25,508 bases of DNA from an uncultured Schaedlerella sp. (GTDB lineage: Bacteria > Bacillota > Clostridia > Lachnospirales > Lachnospiraceae), in NCBI GenBank assembly GCA_934435195.1, contig CAKSAJ010000034.1, positions 1 through 25,508 of the forward strand. The letters are read 5' to 3'. A program made the position numbers and the translations under genes. Positions 15,457 through 24,065 of the stretch are shown here, piece after piece (position 1 is the first letter of the stretch; each line of letters opens with the position of its first letter). The notes below the pieces were generated by a model. It had not been told where the DNA came from, searched no databases, and saw nothing but the letters and a program-made list of their open reading frames with translations.

Positions 15457-16494
15457 ATGACAAAACAGAGTACATTATGCTACATCGAACAGGATAATAA
15501 ATATCTGATGCTTCACCGTGTTGTGAAGAAAAATGATGTGAATAAGGATAAATGGATTGGTGTAGGAGGACATTTTGAGCATGGAGAAAGCCCGGAAGAG
15601 TGCCTGCTTAGAGAAGTTAAAGAAGAGACCGGGTATACGCTGACATCATGGAAATATCGCGGGATTGTAACATTTGTCTATGGAGAAGATGTCGTTGAAT
15701 ATATGTCACTTTATACGGCGGATGCATTTACGGGAGAGCCGATTGAATGTGACGAAGGGGTTCTTGAATGGGTTGGAAAAGATCAAATCGGGGAATTGAA
15801 CTTATGGGAAGGTGACCGTATTTTCTTCCGCTTATTGGACGAGAGGGAAGAATTCTTTTCGTTGAAATTAGTGTATAACAAATCCGACGTGTTGGAATAT
15901 GCAGCACTCGACGGCATACCAATGGAGCTTTTTGATGTTATTAATCCGGATGGAAGTAAAACGGGAGTTGTGAAAGAACGTGGAGTGGCACACCGGGAGG
16001 GGGCTCTTCATGCAACTGTTCATACATGGATTGTCAGACAAAACGACAAGAGTGGTTATGATGTACTATTGCAGAAGAGAAGTCTTTGTAAGGACTCTAA
16101 TCCGGGAAGTTATGACATTTCTTCAGCGGGGCATGTAGATGCAGGAGATGAGATACTCGAAAGCGCACTTCGTGAATTGCAGGAAGAATTGGGGATTCAG
16201 GCGACAGAGGGAGAATTGATGGAAGTTGGGACTCACAGAGGTCAATTTGAGGCTGTATTTCATGGAAGATTATTCAAAGATAACGAATTGAGTACGGTTT
16301 ACCTTTATCAGAAACCGGTTGATATTACAACGCTTACGTTACAAGAGTCAGAAGTATCCGATGTTATTTGGATGGATTTTGCAGAGTGCAGAGAAAAGAT
16401 TAAAAATAAATCGTTGCCGAACTGTATTTATCTGGAAGAATTTGATATGATTGGAGAGAAACTCGGAATACTGTCTGAGAAAAATATAAAGTAG
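15457..16494 (+). CDS. Double Nudix hydrolase
   Basis: A 345-residue protein with two Nudix domains. The first (about 3-130) is MutT-like with the full box GHFEHGESPEECLLREVKEE (residues 38-57, continuing TG). The second (about 175-330) resembles the isopentenyl-diphosphate isomerase-type Nudix proteins of bacteria, with box GHVDAGDEILESALRELQEE (225-244, continuing LG) and an upstream TVHTWIVRQ. Both boxes keep the metal-binding REXXEE core, so both could cleave nucleoside diphosphate-linked substrates, possibly damaged nucleotides; the substrates are unknown. The frame opens at 15406, but ATG 15457 has AAAGAAAGG upstream and begins the first domain. The upstream region has two TTGCAT copies (15411, 15427) and TATAAA at 15436, without ideal spacing. 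It is 9 bp before the ABC-F gene. Confidence 0.88.
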   Translation: MTKQSTLCYIEQDNKYLMLHRVVKKNDVNKDKWIGVGGHFEHGESPEECLLREVKEETGYTLTSWKYRGIVTFVYGEDVVEYMSLYTADAFTGEPIECDEGVLEWVGKDQIGELNLWEGDRIFFRLLDEREEFFSLKLVYNKSDVLEYAALDGIPMELFDVINPDGSKTGVVKERGVAHREGALHATVHTWIVRQNDKSGYDVLLQKRSLCKDSNPGSYDISSAGHVDAGDEILESALRELQEELGIQATEGELMEVGTHRGQFEAVFHGRLFKDNELSTVYLYQKPVDITTLTLQESEVSDVIWMDFAECREKIKNKSLPNCIYLEEFDMIGEKLGILSEKNIK

Positions 16495-16503
16495 GAGCGC
16501 AAG

Positions 16504-18060
16504 ATGAGTATATTAAATGTAGAACATTTATCACATGGATTTGGAGATCGTGCGATTTTTTCGGATGTATCATTCCGTCTTTTGAAGGGCGAGCATATCG
16601 GTCTGGTGGGGGCTAATGGTGAAGGAAAATCCACATTTATGAGTATTGTTACAGGGAAGTTGCTGCCGGATGAAGGTAAAGTAGAATGGGCGAAAAATGT
16701 GCATGCAGGATATTTGGATCAGCATGCAGTTTTAAAAAGCGGGATGACGATTCGTGAAGCATTGAAATCAGCATTTGATCCGCTTTTGCAAAAAGAACAG
16801 AGAATGAATGAAATCTGTGATATGTTAGGAACAGCAGATGATGAGCAGATGACAGAGCTTATGGAGGAACTTGGAACGATCCAGGACGAGCTGACACTGC
16901 ATGATTTTTATACAATCGATGCAAAAGTAGAAGAGGTGGCAAGAGCGCTGGGACTGCTTGATCTGGGGCTTGACCGGGATGTGACAGATTTAAGTGGAGG
17001 TCAGAGAACAAAAGTGCTCCTGGCAAAACTGCTTTTAGAAAAACCAGATATCCTTTTGTTAGATGAGCCGACAAACTACCTGGATGAGGAACATATTGTC
17101 TGGCTGAAACGATATTTATTGGATTATGAAAATGCATTTATATTGATCTCACATGATATTCCGTTTTTGAATGATGTGGTAAATATTATTTATCACATGG
17201 AGAATCAGGAATTGAATCGTTATGTCGGAGATTATGATCATTTTCAAGAAGTTTATGCTGTAAAAAAAGCACAGCTGGAGGCTGCATATCGCCGTCAGCA
17301 GCAGGAAATCAGCGAACTGAAAGATTTTGTGGCGCGTAATAAAGCACGCGTTTCTACAAGAAATATGGCGATGTCACGCCAGAAAAAACTGGATAAGATG
17401 GATGTGATTGAATTAGCAGCAGAGAGAGCAAAGCCGCAGTTTAAATTTCAGTATGGAAGAACTCCTGGAAAAATTTTATTTGAGACAGAGAATCTTGTTA
17501 CAGGATATGATGAGCCATTGTCAAAACCATTGAATTTTTCGATGGAACGTGGAAATAAAATTGCACTGGTAGGAACGAATGGTATTGGAAAAACTACATT
17601 GCTGAAGAGCATTTTAGGGTTGATTCCTTCTCTGTCCGGAAAGTGTGAGCTGGGTGAAAATTTACAAATTGGTTATTTTGAACAGGAAGTAAAAGGGGAT
17701 AATCGAAATACTTGTATTGAGGAGATTTGGGAAGAATTTCCTTCGTTTACTCAATATGAAGTGCGTTCTGCACTGGCAAAATGTGGATTGACGACAAAGC
17801 ATATTGAAAGTCAGGTGAGGGTACTTAGCGGTGGAGAGCAGGCAAAGGTGCGTCTTTGTAAGTTGATGAACAGAGATACGAATATTTTGCTTTTAGATGA
17901 GCCGACGAATCATTTGGATGTGGATGCGAAGGATTCATTAAAGAAAGCATTACAGGAATACAAGGGAAGCATTTTGCTAATCTGTCATGAACCGGAATTT
18001 TACAAAGATGTGGTAAATGATGTATGGGATATGAGCCGCTGGACAACAAAAGTTTTCTGA
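16504..18060 (+). CDS. ABC-F family ATPase
   Basis: A 518-residue soluble protein with two ABC domains and no membrane segments, typical of ribosome-associated ABC-F factors. Domain 1 has Walker A GANGEGKST (about 37-45), signature LSGGQ and Walker B ILLLDEPTNYLD. A charged linker (about 245-310) with QQEISELKDFVARNKARVST is the family's P-site tRNA interaction motif. Domain 2 has GTNGIGKTT, LSGGE and ILLLDEPTNHLD. The general layout resembles YbiT-type factors. Roles in the family include translation rescue and, for some members, antibiotic resistance by ribosome protection; which applies here cannot be told. AGGAG lies 7 bp before the ATG and the gene is probably co-transcribed with the Nudix gene. 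Confidence 0.92.
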   Translation: MSILNVEHLSHGFGDRAIFSDVSFRLLKGEHIGLVGANGEGKSTFMSIVTGKLLPDEGKVEWAKNVHAGYLDQHAVLKSGMTIREALKSAFDPLLQKEQRMNEICDMLGTADDEQMTELMEELGTIQDELTLHDFYTIDAKVEEVARALGLLDLGLDRDVTDLSGGQRTKVLLAKLLLEKPDILLLDEPTNYLDEEHIVWLKRYLLDYENAFILISHDIPFLNDVVNIIYHMENQELNRYVGDYDHFQEVYAVKKAQLEAAYRRQQQEISELKDFVARNKARVSTRNMAMSRQKKLDKMDVIELAAERAKPQFKFQYGRTPGKILFETENLVTGYDEPLSKPLNFSMERGNKIALVGTNGIGKTTLLKSILGLIPSLSGKCELGENLQIGYFEQEVKGDNRNTCIEEIWEEFPSFTQYEVRSALAKCGLTTKHIESQVRVLSGGEQAKVRLCKLMNRDTNILLLDEPTNHLDVDAKDSLKKALQEYKGSILLICHEPEFYKDVVNDVWDMSRWTTKVF

Positions 18061-18109
18061 TAGATTTGTGGGTATAAGAGTGATTTTTTGGAGTGTCTGT
18101 GCCGGGTAA

Positions 18110-18127
18110 CTAATAAGTACTTATTAG
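18110..18127. promoter_or_regulatory. Perfect 18-bp palindrome, candidate operator
   Basis: CTAATAAGTACTTATTAG equals its own reverse complement. It ends 21 bp before the -35 box of the purine operon and 50 bp after the ABC-F stop. No U-run follows and it has no loop, so a protein-binding site is more likely than a terminator. Confidence 0.5.
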
Positions 18128-18148
18128 AATGTATTGATGGTGAGCATA

Positions 18149-18177
18149 TTGAACTTAAAAAATTTCATAGTTATAAT
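18149..18177 (+). promoter_or_regulatory. Promoter of the purine operon
   Basis: TTGAAC (18149-18154), 17 bp, perfect TATAAT (18172-18177). The start would be near 18184, about 46 nt before the purO ATG. Confidence 0.75.
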
Positions 18178-18229
18178 AAGAATATGTGAAAAAATGAAAA
18201 TTAAGTTTGAAAACAAAGGAGAATCATCA

Positions 18230-18943
18230 ATGAAAATGTTATCCATTGAACAGGAACTGAAGAATAACACTTATCCGGGAAGAGGAATCATCCTTGGAAA
18301 AAGTGAAGATGGTACAAAAGCTGTAGCAGCTTATTTTATTATGGGGAGAAGTGAGAACAGCCGTAATCGTGTGTTTGTGGAAGATGGGGAAGGTATCCGC
18401 ACACAGGCGTTTGATCCATCCAAATTGACAGATCCAAGTCTGATCATTTATGCACCGGTACGTGTGCTTGGAAACAAAACAATTGTTACAAACGGAGATC
18501 AGACAGATACAATTTACGAGGGAATGGATAAACAGCTTACATTCGAACAGTCGCTTCGTTCACGCGAGTTTGAGCCGGACGGACCGAACTATACACCACG
18601 TATTTCAGGTGTGATGCATTTGGAAGACGGAAAGTATAACTATGCAATGTCTATTTTGAAAAGTAATAATGGTAATCCGGAAAGCTGTAATCGTTATACA
18701 TTTGCATACGAGAATCCGGCAGCGGGTGAAGGACATTTTATTCATACATATATGCATGACGGTAATCCGCTTCCAAGCTTTGAAGGAGAGCCAAAATTAA
18801 TTGGAATCCCAAACGATATGGAGAGCTTTACAGAGTTGTTATGGAACAGCCTGAATGAAGAAAATAAAGTTTCATTATTTGTCCGCTACATTGATATTGC
18901 GACAGGAAAATACGAGACAAAGATTGTAAATAAGAACAACTAA
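18230..18943 (+). CDS. purO: IMP cyclohydrolase, PurO-like
   Basis: A 237-residue protein resembling the PurO-type IMP cyclohydrolases, which close the last ring of IMP from FAICAR. PurO was defined in archaea, and similar proteins occur in gut Clostridia. Recognisable stretches are YPGRGIILGKS, AAYFIMGRSENSRNR, YAPVRVLGN, NYTPRISGVM and RYTFAYENPAAGEGH. Length fits the family. The frame opens earlier at 18134, but ATG 18230 follows AAAGGAG by 9 bp and begins the conserved part. The next gene supplies the preceding reaction, so together they replace bifunctional PurH. No PurR or purine riboswitch sequence was recognised in the short leader. Confidence 0.88.
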   Translation: MKMLSIEQELKNNTYPGRGIILGKSEDGTKAVAAYFIMGRSENSRNRVFVEDGEGIRTQAFDPSKLTDPSLIIYAPVRVLGNKTIVTNGDQTDTIYEGMDKQLTFEQSLRSREFEPDGPNYTPRISGVMHLEDGKYNYAMSILKSNNGNPESCNRYTFAYENPAAGEGHFIHTYMHDGNPLPSFEGEPKLIGIPNDMESFTELLWNSLNEENKVSLFVRYIDIATGKYETKIVNKNN

Positions 18944-18989
18944 ATAATATCAGAACTGTGAAATACAATTAGTAAGAGGAGCAGATAAG

Positions 18990-20168
18990 ATGAAAGAATT
19001 AGAATTAAAATATGGTTGTAATCCAAATCAGAAACCTTCAAGAATTTATATGGCTGACGGAAGTGAACTTCCAATCCAGGTATTATGCGGACGTCCGGGA
19101 TATATTAACTTCCTGGATGCATTTAATGGCTGGCTGCTTGTATCAGAATTGAAAAAGGCAACAGGTCTTCCTGCAGCAACATCATTTAAACATGTTTCAC
19201 CTGCAGGAGCAGCAGTAGGACTTCCATTAGATGAGACACTTGCGAAAATTTACTGGGTAGATGACCTTGGAGAGCTTTCTCCACTGGCATCCGCATATGC
19301 GAGAGCAAGAGGTGCAGACAGAATGTCTTCATTCGGTGATTTTATTGCACTTTCTGATGTGTGTGATGTAGATACAGCGAGATTGATCAAGAGAGAGGTC
19401 TCAGATGGTGTGATCGCACCTGGATTTGAGCCGGAAGCATTGGAATTGTTGAAACAGAAGAAAAAAGGAAATTACAATGTTATTCAGATCGATCCAAATT
19501 ATGTGCCGGCTCCATTGGAACATAAAGAAGTATTTGGAATTACATTTGAACAGGGAAGAAATGAGTTGAAGATTGATGACGAATTTTTCTCAAATGTTGT
19601 AACAGATAATAAGGAGATTCCAGATTCAGCTAAGATGGACCTTGCAATTTCCATGATCACATTAAAATATACACAGTCAAACTCTGTATGCTACGTAAAA
19701 GGCGGACAGGCAATCGGTATCGGAGCAGGACAGCAGTCCCGTATTCATTGTACACGTCTGGCAGGACAGAAGGCAGACAACTGGTGGCTTCGTCAGTCTC
19801 CACAGGTTCTGGGACTTCAGTTTAAAGATGGAATCGGACGTGCAGATCGTGATAATGCAATCGATCTCTATATTGGAGAAGAATATATGGATGTTCTTGC
19901 AGAGGGTGTTTGGGAGAATACATTTAAAGAAAAACCGGCAGTATTTACAAGAGAAGAAAAACGTGCATGGCTGGATAAGATGACAGATGTTTCACTTGGT
20001 TCGGATGCATTCTTCCCATTTGGAGATAATATCGAACGAGCTCATAAGAGCGGTGTAAAATATATTGCGCAGCCGGGTGGCTCAGTGAGAGATGACAATG
20101 TAATTTCAGTATGCAATAAATATGACATGGCAATGGCATTTACAGGAATTCGTTTATTCCACCACTAA
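18990..20168 (+). CDS. Stand-alone AICAR transformylase
   Basis: A 392-residue protein equal to the C-terminal, formyl-transferring part of PurH; it converts AICAR to FAICAR with 10-formyl-tetrahydrofolate. SFKHVSPAGAAVG carries the catalytic Lys67-His68 pair. SNSVCYVKGGQAIGIGAGQQ then SRIHCTRLAG and GSDAFFPFGDNIERA are the other signature blocks, and it ends with GIRLFHH. The MGS-fold IMP cyclohydrolase domain of PurH is absent, which fits the PurO-type gene 46 bp upstream. AAGAGGAG lies about 9 bp before the ATG. A strong terminator follows at 20183, closing the operon. Often annotated purH; strictly only half of that enzyme. Confidence 0.93.
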   Translation: MKELELKYGCNPNQKPSRIYMADGSELPIQVLCGRPGYINFLDAFNGWLLVSELKKATGLPAATSFKHVSPAGAAVGLPLDETLAKIYWVDDLGELSPLASAYARARGADRMSSFGDFIALSDVCDVDTARLIKREVSDGVIAPGFEPEALELLKQKKKGNYNVIQIDPNYVPAPLEHKEVFGITFEQGRNELKIDDEFFSNVVTDNKEIPDSAKMDLAISMITLKYTQSNSVCYVKGGQAIGIGAGQQSRIHCTRLAGQKADNWWLRQSPQVLGLQFKDGIGRADRDNAIDLYIGEEYMDVLAEGVWENTFKEKPAVFTREEKRAWLDKMTDVSLGSDAFFPFGDNIERAHKSGVKYIAQPGGSVRDDNVISVCNKYDMAMAFTGIRLFHH

Positions 20169-20182
20169 AATATACTAAAAAT

Positions 20183-20215
20183 AAAAAAGAATGTGCTTCG
20201 GTACATTCTTTTTTT
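20183..20215 (+). terminator. Terminator of the purine operon
   Basis: AAAAAAGAATGTGC, loop TTCG, GTACATTC and seven T. Stem with a UUCG tetraloop and long U-run; the A-run makes it potentially bidirectional. Confidence 0.92.
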
Positions 20216-20227
20216 ATGCCGTGGGAC

Positions 20228-20256
20228 TGGAAAAAACGAGGGTAATGTGGTATAGT
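20228..20256 (+). promoter_or_regulatory. Promoter of tsaE
   Basis: TGGAAA (20228-20233), 17 bp, TATAGT (20251-20256) preceded by TGG for an extended -10. Start near 20263, just before the GGAGG of tsaE, so the leader is very short. Confidence 0.6.
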
Positions 20257-20279
20257 CACTACTATATGGAGGAAACACT

Positions 20280-20705
20280 ATGGTATTAGAGACGAGAAGT
20301 CCTGAACAGACATTTCAGATTGGTGTTGATCTGGCAAAGAAAGCCGTACCGGGACAAGTATTTACTTTGACAGGAGATCTAGGCGTTGGTAAAACTGTAT
20401 TTACACAGGGATTTGCACATGGATTAGGAATCACAGAGCCTGTGAACAGTCCGACATTCACAATCGTTCAGGTGTATGAGGGTGGACGACTTCCATTTTA
20501 TCATTTTGATGTATATCGTATTGGTGATGTAGAAGAGATGGATGAAGTCGGTTTTGATGAATATGTGATGGGGGAAGGCGTATCGCTGATTGAATGGGCG
20601 AATTTGATCGAAGAGATACTTCCTGAAAGACGTACAGAGATCATTATTGAAAAAGATCTTCAAGAAGGATTTGAGTATCGGAGAATTACGATAGAAGAAC
20701 GATAA
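20280..20705 (+). CDS. tsaE: tRNA t6A biosynthesis ATPase TsaE
   Basis: A 141-residue P-loop ATPase that regulates the TsaB-TsaD complex making threonylcarbamoyl-adenosine at tRNA position 37. Walker A is GDLGVGKT (32-39). The conserved NSPTFTIVQVYEG and FYHFDVYRI then SLIEWA blocks are present, and length is typical. GGAGG lies about 7 bp before the ATG. The t6A partner genes tsaB (as tsaB-rimI) and tsaD follow on the same strand, with rnz between them. Confidence 0.96.
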   Translation: MVLETRSPEQTFQIGVDLAKKAVPGQVFTLTGDLGVGKTVFTQGFAHGLGITEPVNSPTFTIVQVYEGGRLPFYHFDVYRIGDVEEMDEVGFDEYVMGEGVSLIEWANLIEEILPERRTEIIIEKDLQEGFEYRRITIEER

Positions 20706-20720
20706 AAAACACATTTGGGA

Positions 20721-20743
20721 AAAGGTCAGCGTTGTCTGACCTT
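20721..20743 (+). terminator. Weak hairpin between tsaE and tsaB
   Basis: AAAGGTCAG and CTGACCTTT form a 9-bp stem around CGTTGT, followed by CTTGGTT. It may be an attenuator or partial terminator within the cluster. Confidence 0.4.
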
Positions 20744-20787
20744 TCTTGGTTAGCAATAAACACTTAACAAGGTGACAGGAGGAGCAT

Positions 20788-21975
20788 ATGAGAGTACTGG
20801 CAATTGACAGCTCAGGAATGACTGCGACAGTGGCAGTTGTAGAAGATACGCAAACAATTGCGGAATATACAGTAAATTTTAAAAAGACACATTCACAGAC
20901 ATTGTTGCCGATGATCGATACAATGGGGAAGATGATAGAGCTTGATCTGAAATCAATAGATGCGATTGCTGTAGCAGGAGGACCGGGTTCGTTTACAGGT
21001 CTTCGAATTGGGTCAGCTACGGCAAAAGGATTGGGGCTGGCATTGGAGAAACCATTGATCCACGTGCCGACAGTAGATGGACTGGCGTATAATCTTTATG
21101 GATGCCAGGATATTATTTGTCCTATTATGGATGCCAGAAGAAAGCAGGTTTATACAGGAATGTACACATTTGCAAGAAGAGAGCTGGAAGGAAGTAAGGA
21201 GACAGAACTGGTACTGGATGTATTAGAAGCGCAGAATGCATCTCCAATAGACGAGGTGATAGAGCGTTTGAATATACATGGAAGACCGGTTGTATTTCTC
21301 GGAGATGGAGTGCCGGTATATCAGGACGTAATCAAAGAAAAGATGCGTGTACCATTTTCTTTTGCACCTGCGAGTGCGAACCGTCAGAGAGCAGCAGTAG
21401 TCGGTGCTCTTGGAATTCAGTATTATAAAGAGGGAAAATTTGAGACGGCAATGGAACATCAGCCGGACTATCTGCGTGTATCACAGGCGGAAAGAGAGCG
21501 TGCGGAAAAAGAACGTAAGGCTGTTGTATCGATTCGTCAGATGAAAGTAGAAGATGCGGCAGCAATCGCAGAGATGGAACATCAGACATTTTCAGATGCT
21601 TGGAGTGAGAAGGCAATTCTTGATACACTTCGTAATCCAAAAACAATTTGTCTTGTAGCAGAAAAGATTGGAAAAATCGTAGGATATTGTATTGTTTATA
21701 CAGCAGATGATGAGGCTGATATTGCCAGAATTGCAGTGTTAAAAGAATCAAGAAGATTTGGTATCGCATCAGAATTGATACATGCATTAGATGTGATCTG
21801 CTGGGAGAACCAGATACAGATTATTATGTTGGATGTTCGTGTCAGCAATGAAGATGCAAGAGCATTTTACGAAAAGCATGGCTTTACACAGGACGGAATC
21901 CGTGAAAATTATTATAAAAATCCAATGGAAGATGCAATTTTAATGAGTCGTGCGGTGATACCAACGAAAAAATAG
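20788..21975 (+). CDS. tsaB-rimI: TsaB-RimI fusion protein
   Basis: A 395-residue fusion. Residues 1-235 are TsaB, the scaffold partner of TsaD, with MRVLAIDSSGMTATVAV, KKTHSQTLLPMID and AVAGGPGSFTGLRIG. A charged joint (SQAERERAEKERK) leads to a GNAT acetyltransferase (about 245-390) of the RimI type, with IAVLKESRRFGIASELI for acetyl-CoA binding and LDVRVSNEDARAFYEKHGF, then YYKNPMEDAILM. RimI acetylates ribosomal protein S18 in other bacteria. Both genes usually sit side by side; here they are one frame with no stop between. AGGAGG lies about 6 bp before the ATG. rnz follows after 22 bp. Confidence 0.95.
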   Translation: MRVLAIDSSGMTATVAVVEDTQTIAEYTVNFKKTHSQTLLPMIDTMGKMIELDLKSIDAIAVAGGPGSFTGLRIGSATAKGLGLALEKPLIHVPTVDGLAYNLYGCQDIICPIMDARRKQVYTGMYTFARRELEGSKETELVLDVLEAQNASPIDEVIERLNIHGRPVVFLGDGVPVYQDVIKEKMRVPFSFAPASANRQRAAVVGALGIQYYKEGKFETAMEHQPDYLRVSQAERERAEKERKAVVSIRQMKVEDAAAIAEMEHQTFSDAWSEKAILDTLRNPKTICLVAEKIGKIVGYCIVYTADDEADIARIAVLKESRRFGIASELIHALDVICWENQIQIIMLDVRVSNEDARAFYEKHGFTQDGIRENYYKNPMEDAILMSRAVIPTKK

Positions 21976-21997
21976 AGCGTAGAAATAGAGGAATAAT

Positions 21998-22903
21998 ATG
22001 TTAGATGTATGTTTACTTGGCTGTGGCGGGATGATGCCACTGCCATATCGTTGGCTGACTTCCCTGATGACCAGATTTAATGGAAGCAGTTTGCTGATTG
22101 ATTGTGGAGAGGGAACACAGATCGCAATAAAAGAAAAAGGCTGGAGTTTTAAACCGATTGATGTGATTTGTTTTACTCATTATCACGGTGACCATATTAG
22201 CGGTTTGCCGGGATTGTTGCTGACAATGGGGAATGCGGACCGAACGGAACCGCTGACTTTGATCGGACCAAAAGGATTAGAAAGAGTTGTAAATGCCCTC
22301 AGGGTAATCGCACCGGAATTACCATTTCCAATTTATTACAAAGAAATTGAAGGCGCAGAACAGACTTTTGAGATGAATGGATACAGGCTTAAGGCGTTTC
22401 GTGTAAATCATAATGTACTTTGTTACGGATATACATTGGAAATCGACCGTGCCGGAAAATTTGATCCTGCACGTGCAAAAGAACAGAATATTGAACAGAA
22501 ATATTGGAGTTTGTTGCAGAAGGGCGAAACGATAGAGGCAGAAGGTCGTGTGCTGACTCCGGACATGGTGCTCGGACCAGCCAGAAAAGGAATCAAGCTG
22601 ACTTATACAACGGATACAAGACCAACAAAATCAATTCGTGAAAATGCGGTGGATTCGGATTTGTTTATTTGTGAAGGAATGTACGGAGAAAAGGAAAAGG
22701 CAGCAAAAGCAGTGGAATATAAGCATATGACATTTTATGAGGCAGCAGAGCTTGCAAAAGAAGCAAATGTAAGAGAAATGTGGTTGACACATTATAGTCC
22801 GTCGCTTACGCATCCGGAGATGTATATGGATGAAGTGCGTAAGATTTTTCCGGCGTCTAAAGCGGGAAAAGACAGGATGTCTGTAGAAATGAAATTTGAC
22901 TAG
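21998..22903 (+). CDS. rnz: Ribonuclease Z
   Basis: A 301-residue metallo-beta-lactamase protein that cuts tRNA precursors after the discriminator base. The metal motif is HYHGDH (H61, H63, D65, H66), with later ligands in FRVNHNVLCYG, YTTDTRP and WLTHYSPSL. The N-terminus, LLGCGGMMPLPYRWLTSLMT, fits RNase Z, where the usual GTG or GTS is replaced by GCGG. Length is normal. Location between two t6A genes and upstream of CCA-less tRNA genes suits a tRNA maturation role. GAGGA lies close before the ATG. Confidence 0.88.
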   Translation: MLDVCLLGCGGMMPLPYRWLTSLMTRFNGSSLLIDCGEGTQIAIKEKGWSFKPIDVICFTHYHGDHISGLPGLLLTMGNADRTEPLTLIGPKGLERVVNALRVIAPELPFPIYYKEIEGAEQTFEMNGYRLKAFRVNHNVLCYGYTLEIDRAGKFDPARAKEQNIEQKYWSLLQKGETIEAEGRVLTPDMVLGPARKGIKLTYTTDTRPTKSIRENAVDSDLFICEGMYGEKEKAAKAVEYKHMTFYEAAELAKEANVREMWLTHYSPSLTHPEMYMDEVRKIFPASKAGKDRMSVEMKFD

Positions 22904-22912
22904 GAGAAAATT

Positions 22913-23941
22913 ATGAGGGAAATACAGGATATTAATATTTTGGCAATAGAAAGCTCCTGCGATGAAACTGCAGCAGCGGTAGTGCATAATGGAAGAGAAG
23001 TACGATCTAATATTATTTCTTCTCAGATTGACCTGCACAAATTGTATGGTGGAGTCGTACCGGAAATTGCATCTAGAAAGCATATTGAAAAAATCAACCA
23101 GGTAATTGAAGAGGCATTGAAAGAAGCGGATACAACATTGGACGAAATCGATGCGATCGGAGTGACTTATGGGCCGGGGCTTGTGGGAGCCCTGTTAGTT
23201 GGCGTTGCAGAAGCAAAGGCAATCGCATTTGCAAAGAATAAACCATTGATCGGAGTGCATCATATAGAAGGTCATATTTCTGCAAATTATATTGAACATC
23301 CAGATTTAGAGCCACCATTTTTATGCCTGGTAGTATCTGGTGGACATACGCATCTTGTATGTGTAAAGGAATATGGAAAATATGAAATCTTAGGCGGAAC
23401 ACGTGATGATGCAGTTGGAGAAGCCTATGATAAAGTGGCACGTACAATTGGTTTGGGATATCCGGGAGGACCGAAGATTGAAAGAATTGCACGTGAAGGA
23501 GATCCGAATGCAATTGTATTTCCAAAAGCACGAATTGAAGGATCACCATACGATTTTAGCTTTAGTGGATTGAAATCAGCTGTCTTAAACTATATCAATG
23601 GATGCCAAATGAAAGGACTGGAATATAATCCGGCAGATATTGCGGCATCATTTCAGAAGGCTGCAATTGATGCATTGGTAGAGAAATCTATGAAAGCAGT
23701 AGATGAATTTGATATGTATAAGTTTGCGATAGCAGGTGGAGTGGCATCTAATGGGGCATTGCGTCAGGCGATGGAAGAGGCATGTGCAAAACGTGATATG
23801 AAATTTTATTATCCGTCTCCGATTTTCTGTACAGATAATGCAGCAATGATCGGTGCGGCGGCATATTATGAATATCTTGCAGGAACAAGACACGGATGGG
23901 ATTTGAATGCCGTGCCGAATCTGAAGCTTGGAGAACGATAA
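22913..23941 (+). CDS. tsaD: tRNA t6A synthase subunit TsaD
   Basis: A 342-residue protein of the Kae1/TsaD family that transfers the threonylcarbamoyl group to A37 of ANN-decoding tRNAs. It opens ILAIESSCDETAAAVV. Metal ligands are H117 and H121 in VHHIEGHISANY. SGGHTHLV and GGTRDDAVGEAYDKVAR are the ATP-site signatures, and IFCTDNAAMIGAA carries the late Asp ligand. AGGAG precedes the ATG; only 9 bp separate it from rnz. Full length. Confidence 0.97.
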   Translation: MREIQDINILAIESSCDETAAAVVHNGREVRSNIISSQIDLHKLYGGVVPEIASRKHIEKINQVIEEALKEADTTLDEIDAIGVTYGPGLVGALLVGVAEAKAIAFAKNKPLIGVHHIEGHISANYIEHPDLEPPFLCLVVSGGHTHLVCVKEYGKYEILGGTRDDAVGEAYDKVARTIGLGYPGGPKIERIAREGDPNAIVFPKARIEGSPYDFSFSGLKSAVLNYINGCQMKGLEYNPADIAASFQKAAIDALVEKSMKAVDEFDMYKFAIAGGVASNGALRQAMEEACAKRDMKFYYPSPIFCTDNAAMIGAAAYYEYLAGTRHGWDLNAVPNLKLGER

Positions 23942-23942
23942 A

Positions 23943-24033
23943 CGCTCCGCGAGGATGCGCAGTGATTCGGTAAAGAATGTGTCAGCTTACGCTGACCAGA
24001 ATCACGCGCCAAGTCTCGCGGTTGCTCGACTTG
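23943..24033. repeat. Nested palindromic element between tsaD and ispD
   Basis: Three paired blocks nest around one centre: CCGCGAG (23947-23953) with CTCGCGG (24015-24021), GCGC-a-GTGATTC with GAATCAC-GCGC, and GTCAGC-TTAC-GCTGAC in the middle. CAAGTC and GACTTG form another pair at the right side. It is more GC-rich than its surroundings and begins just after the tsaD stop. It looks like a mobile or REP-like palindromic repeat, or a structured RNA segment within the operon. Confidence 0.55.
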
Positions 24034-24065
24034 AAAAAGTATGGAATAAAGAGGAGAATCTTGGA

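Noticed and set aside
24008..24021. Match of spacer 2 (8820-8849) to the palindromic element: 13 of 14 bases at its PAM-proximal end, TCTCGCG-A/G-TTGCTC
   Set aside because: Only 14 bases align, with one mismatch, and the rest of the spacer does not match. With 21 spacers and both strands of 25 kb, matches of this quality are expected by chance, so self-targeting is not supported.
23928..24065. N-terminal extension of IspD overlapping tsaD
   Set aside because: It translates the palindromic element; the proper start with GAGGAG and the conserved CTP loop is at 24066.
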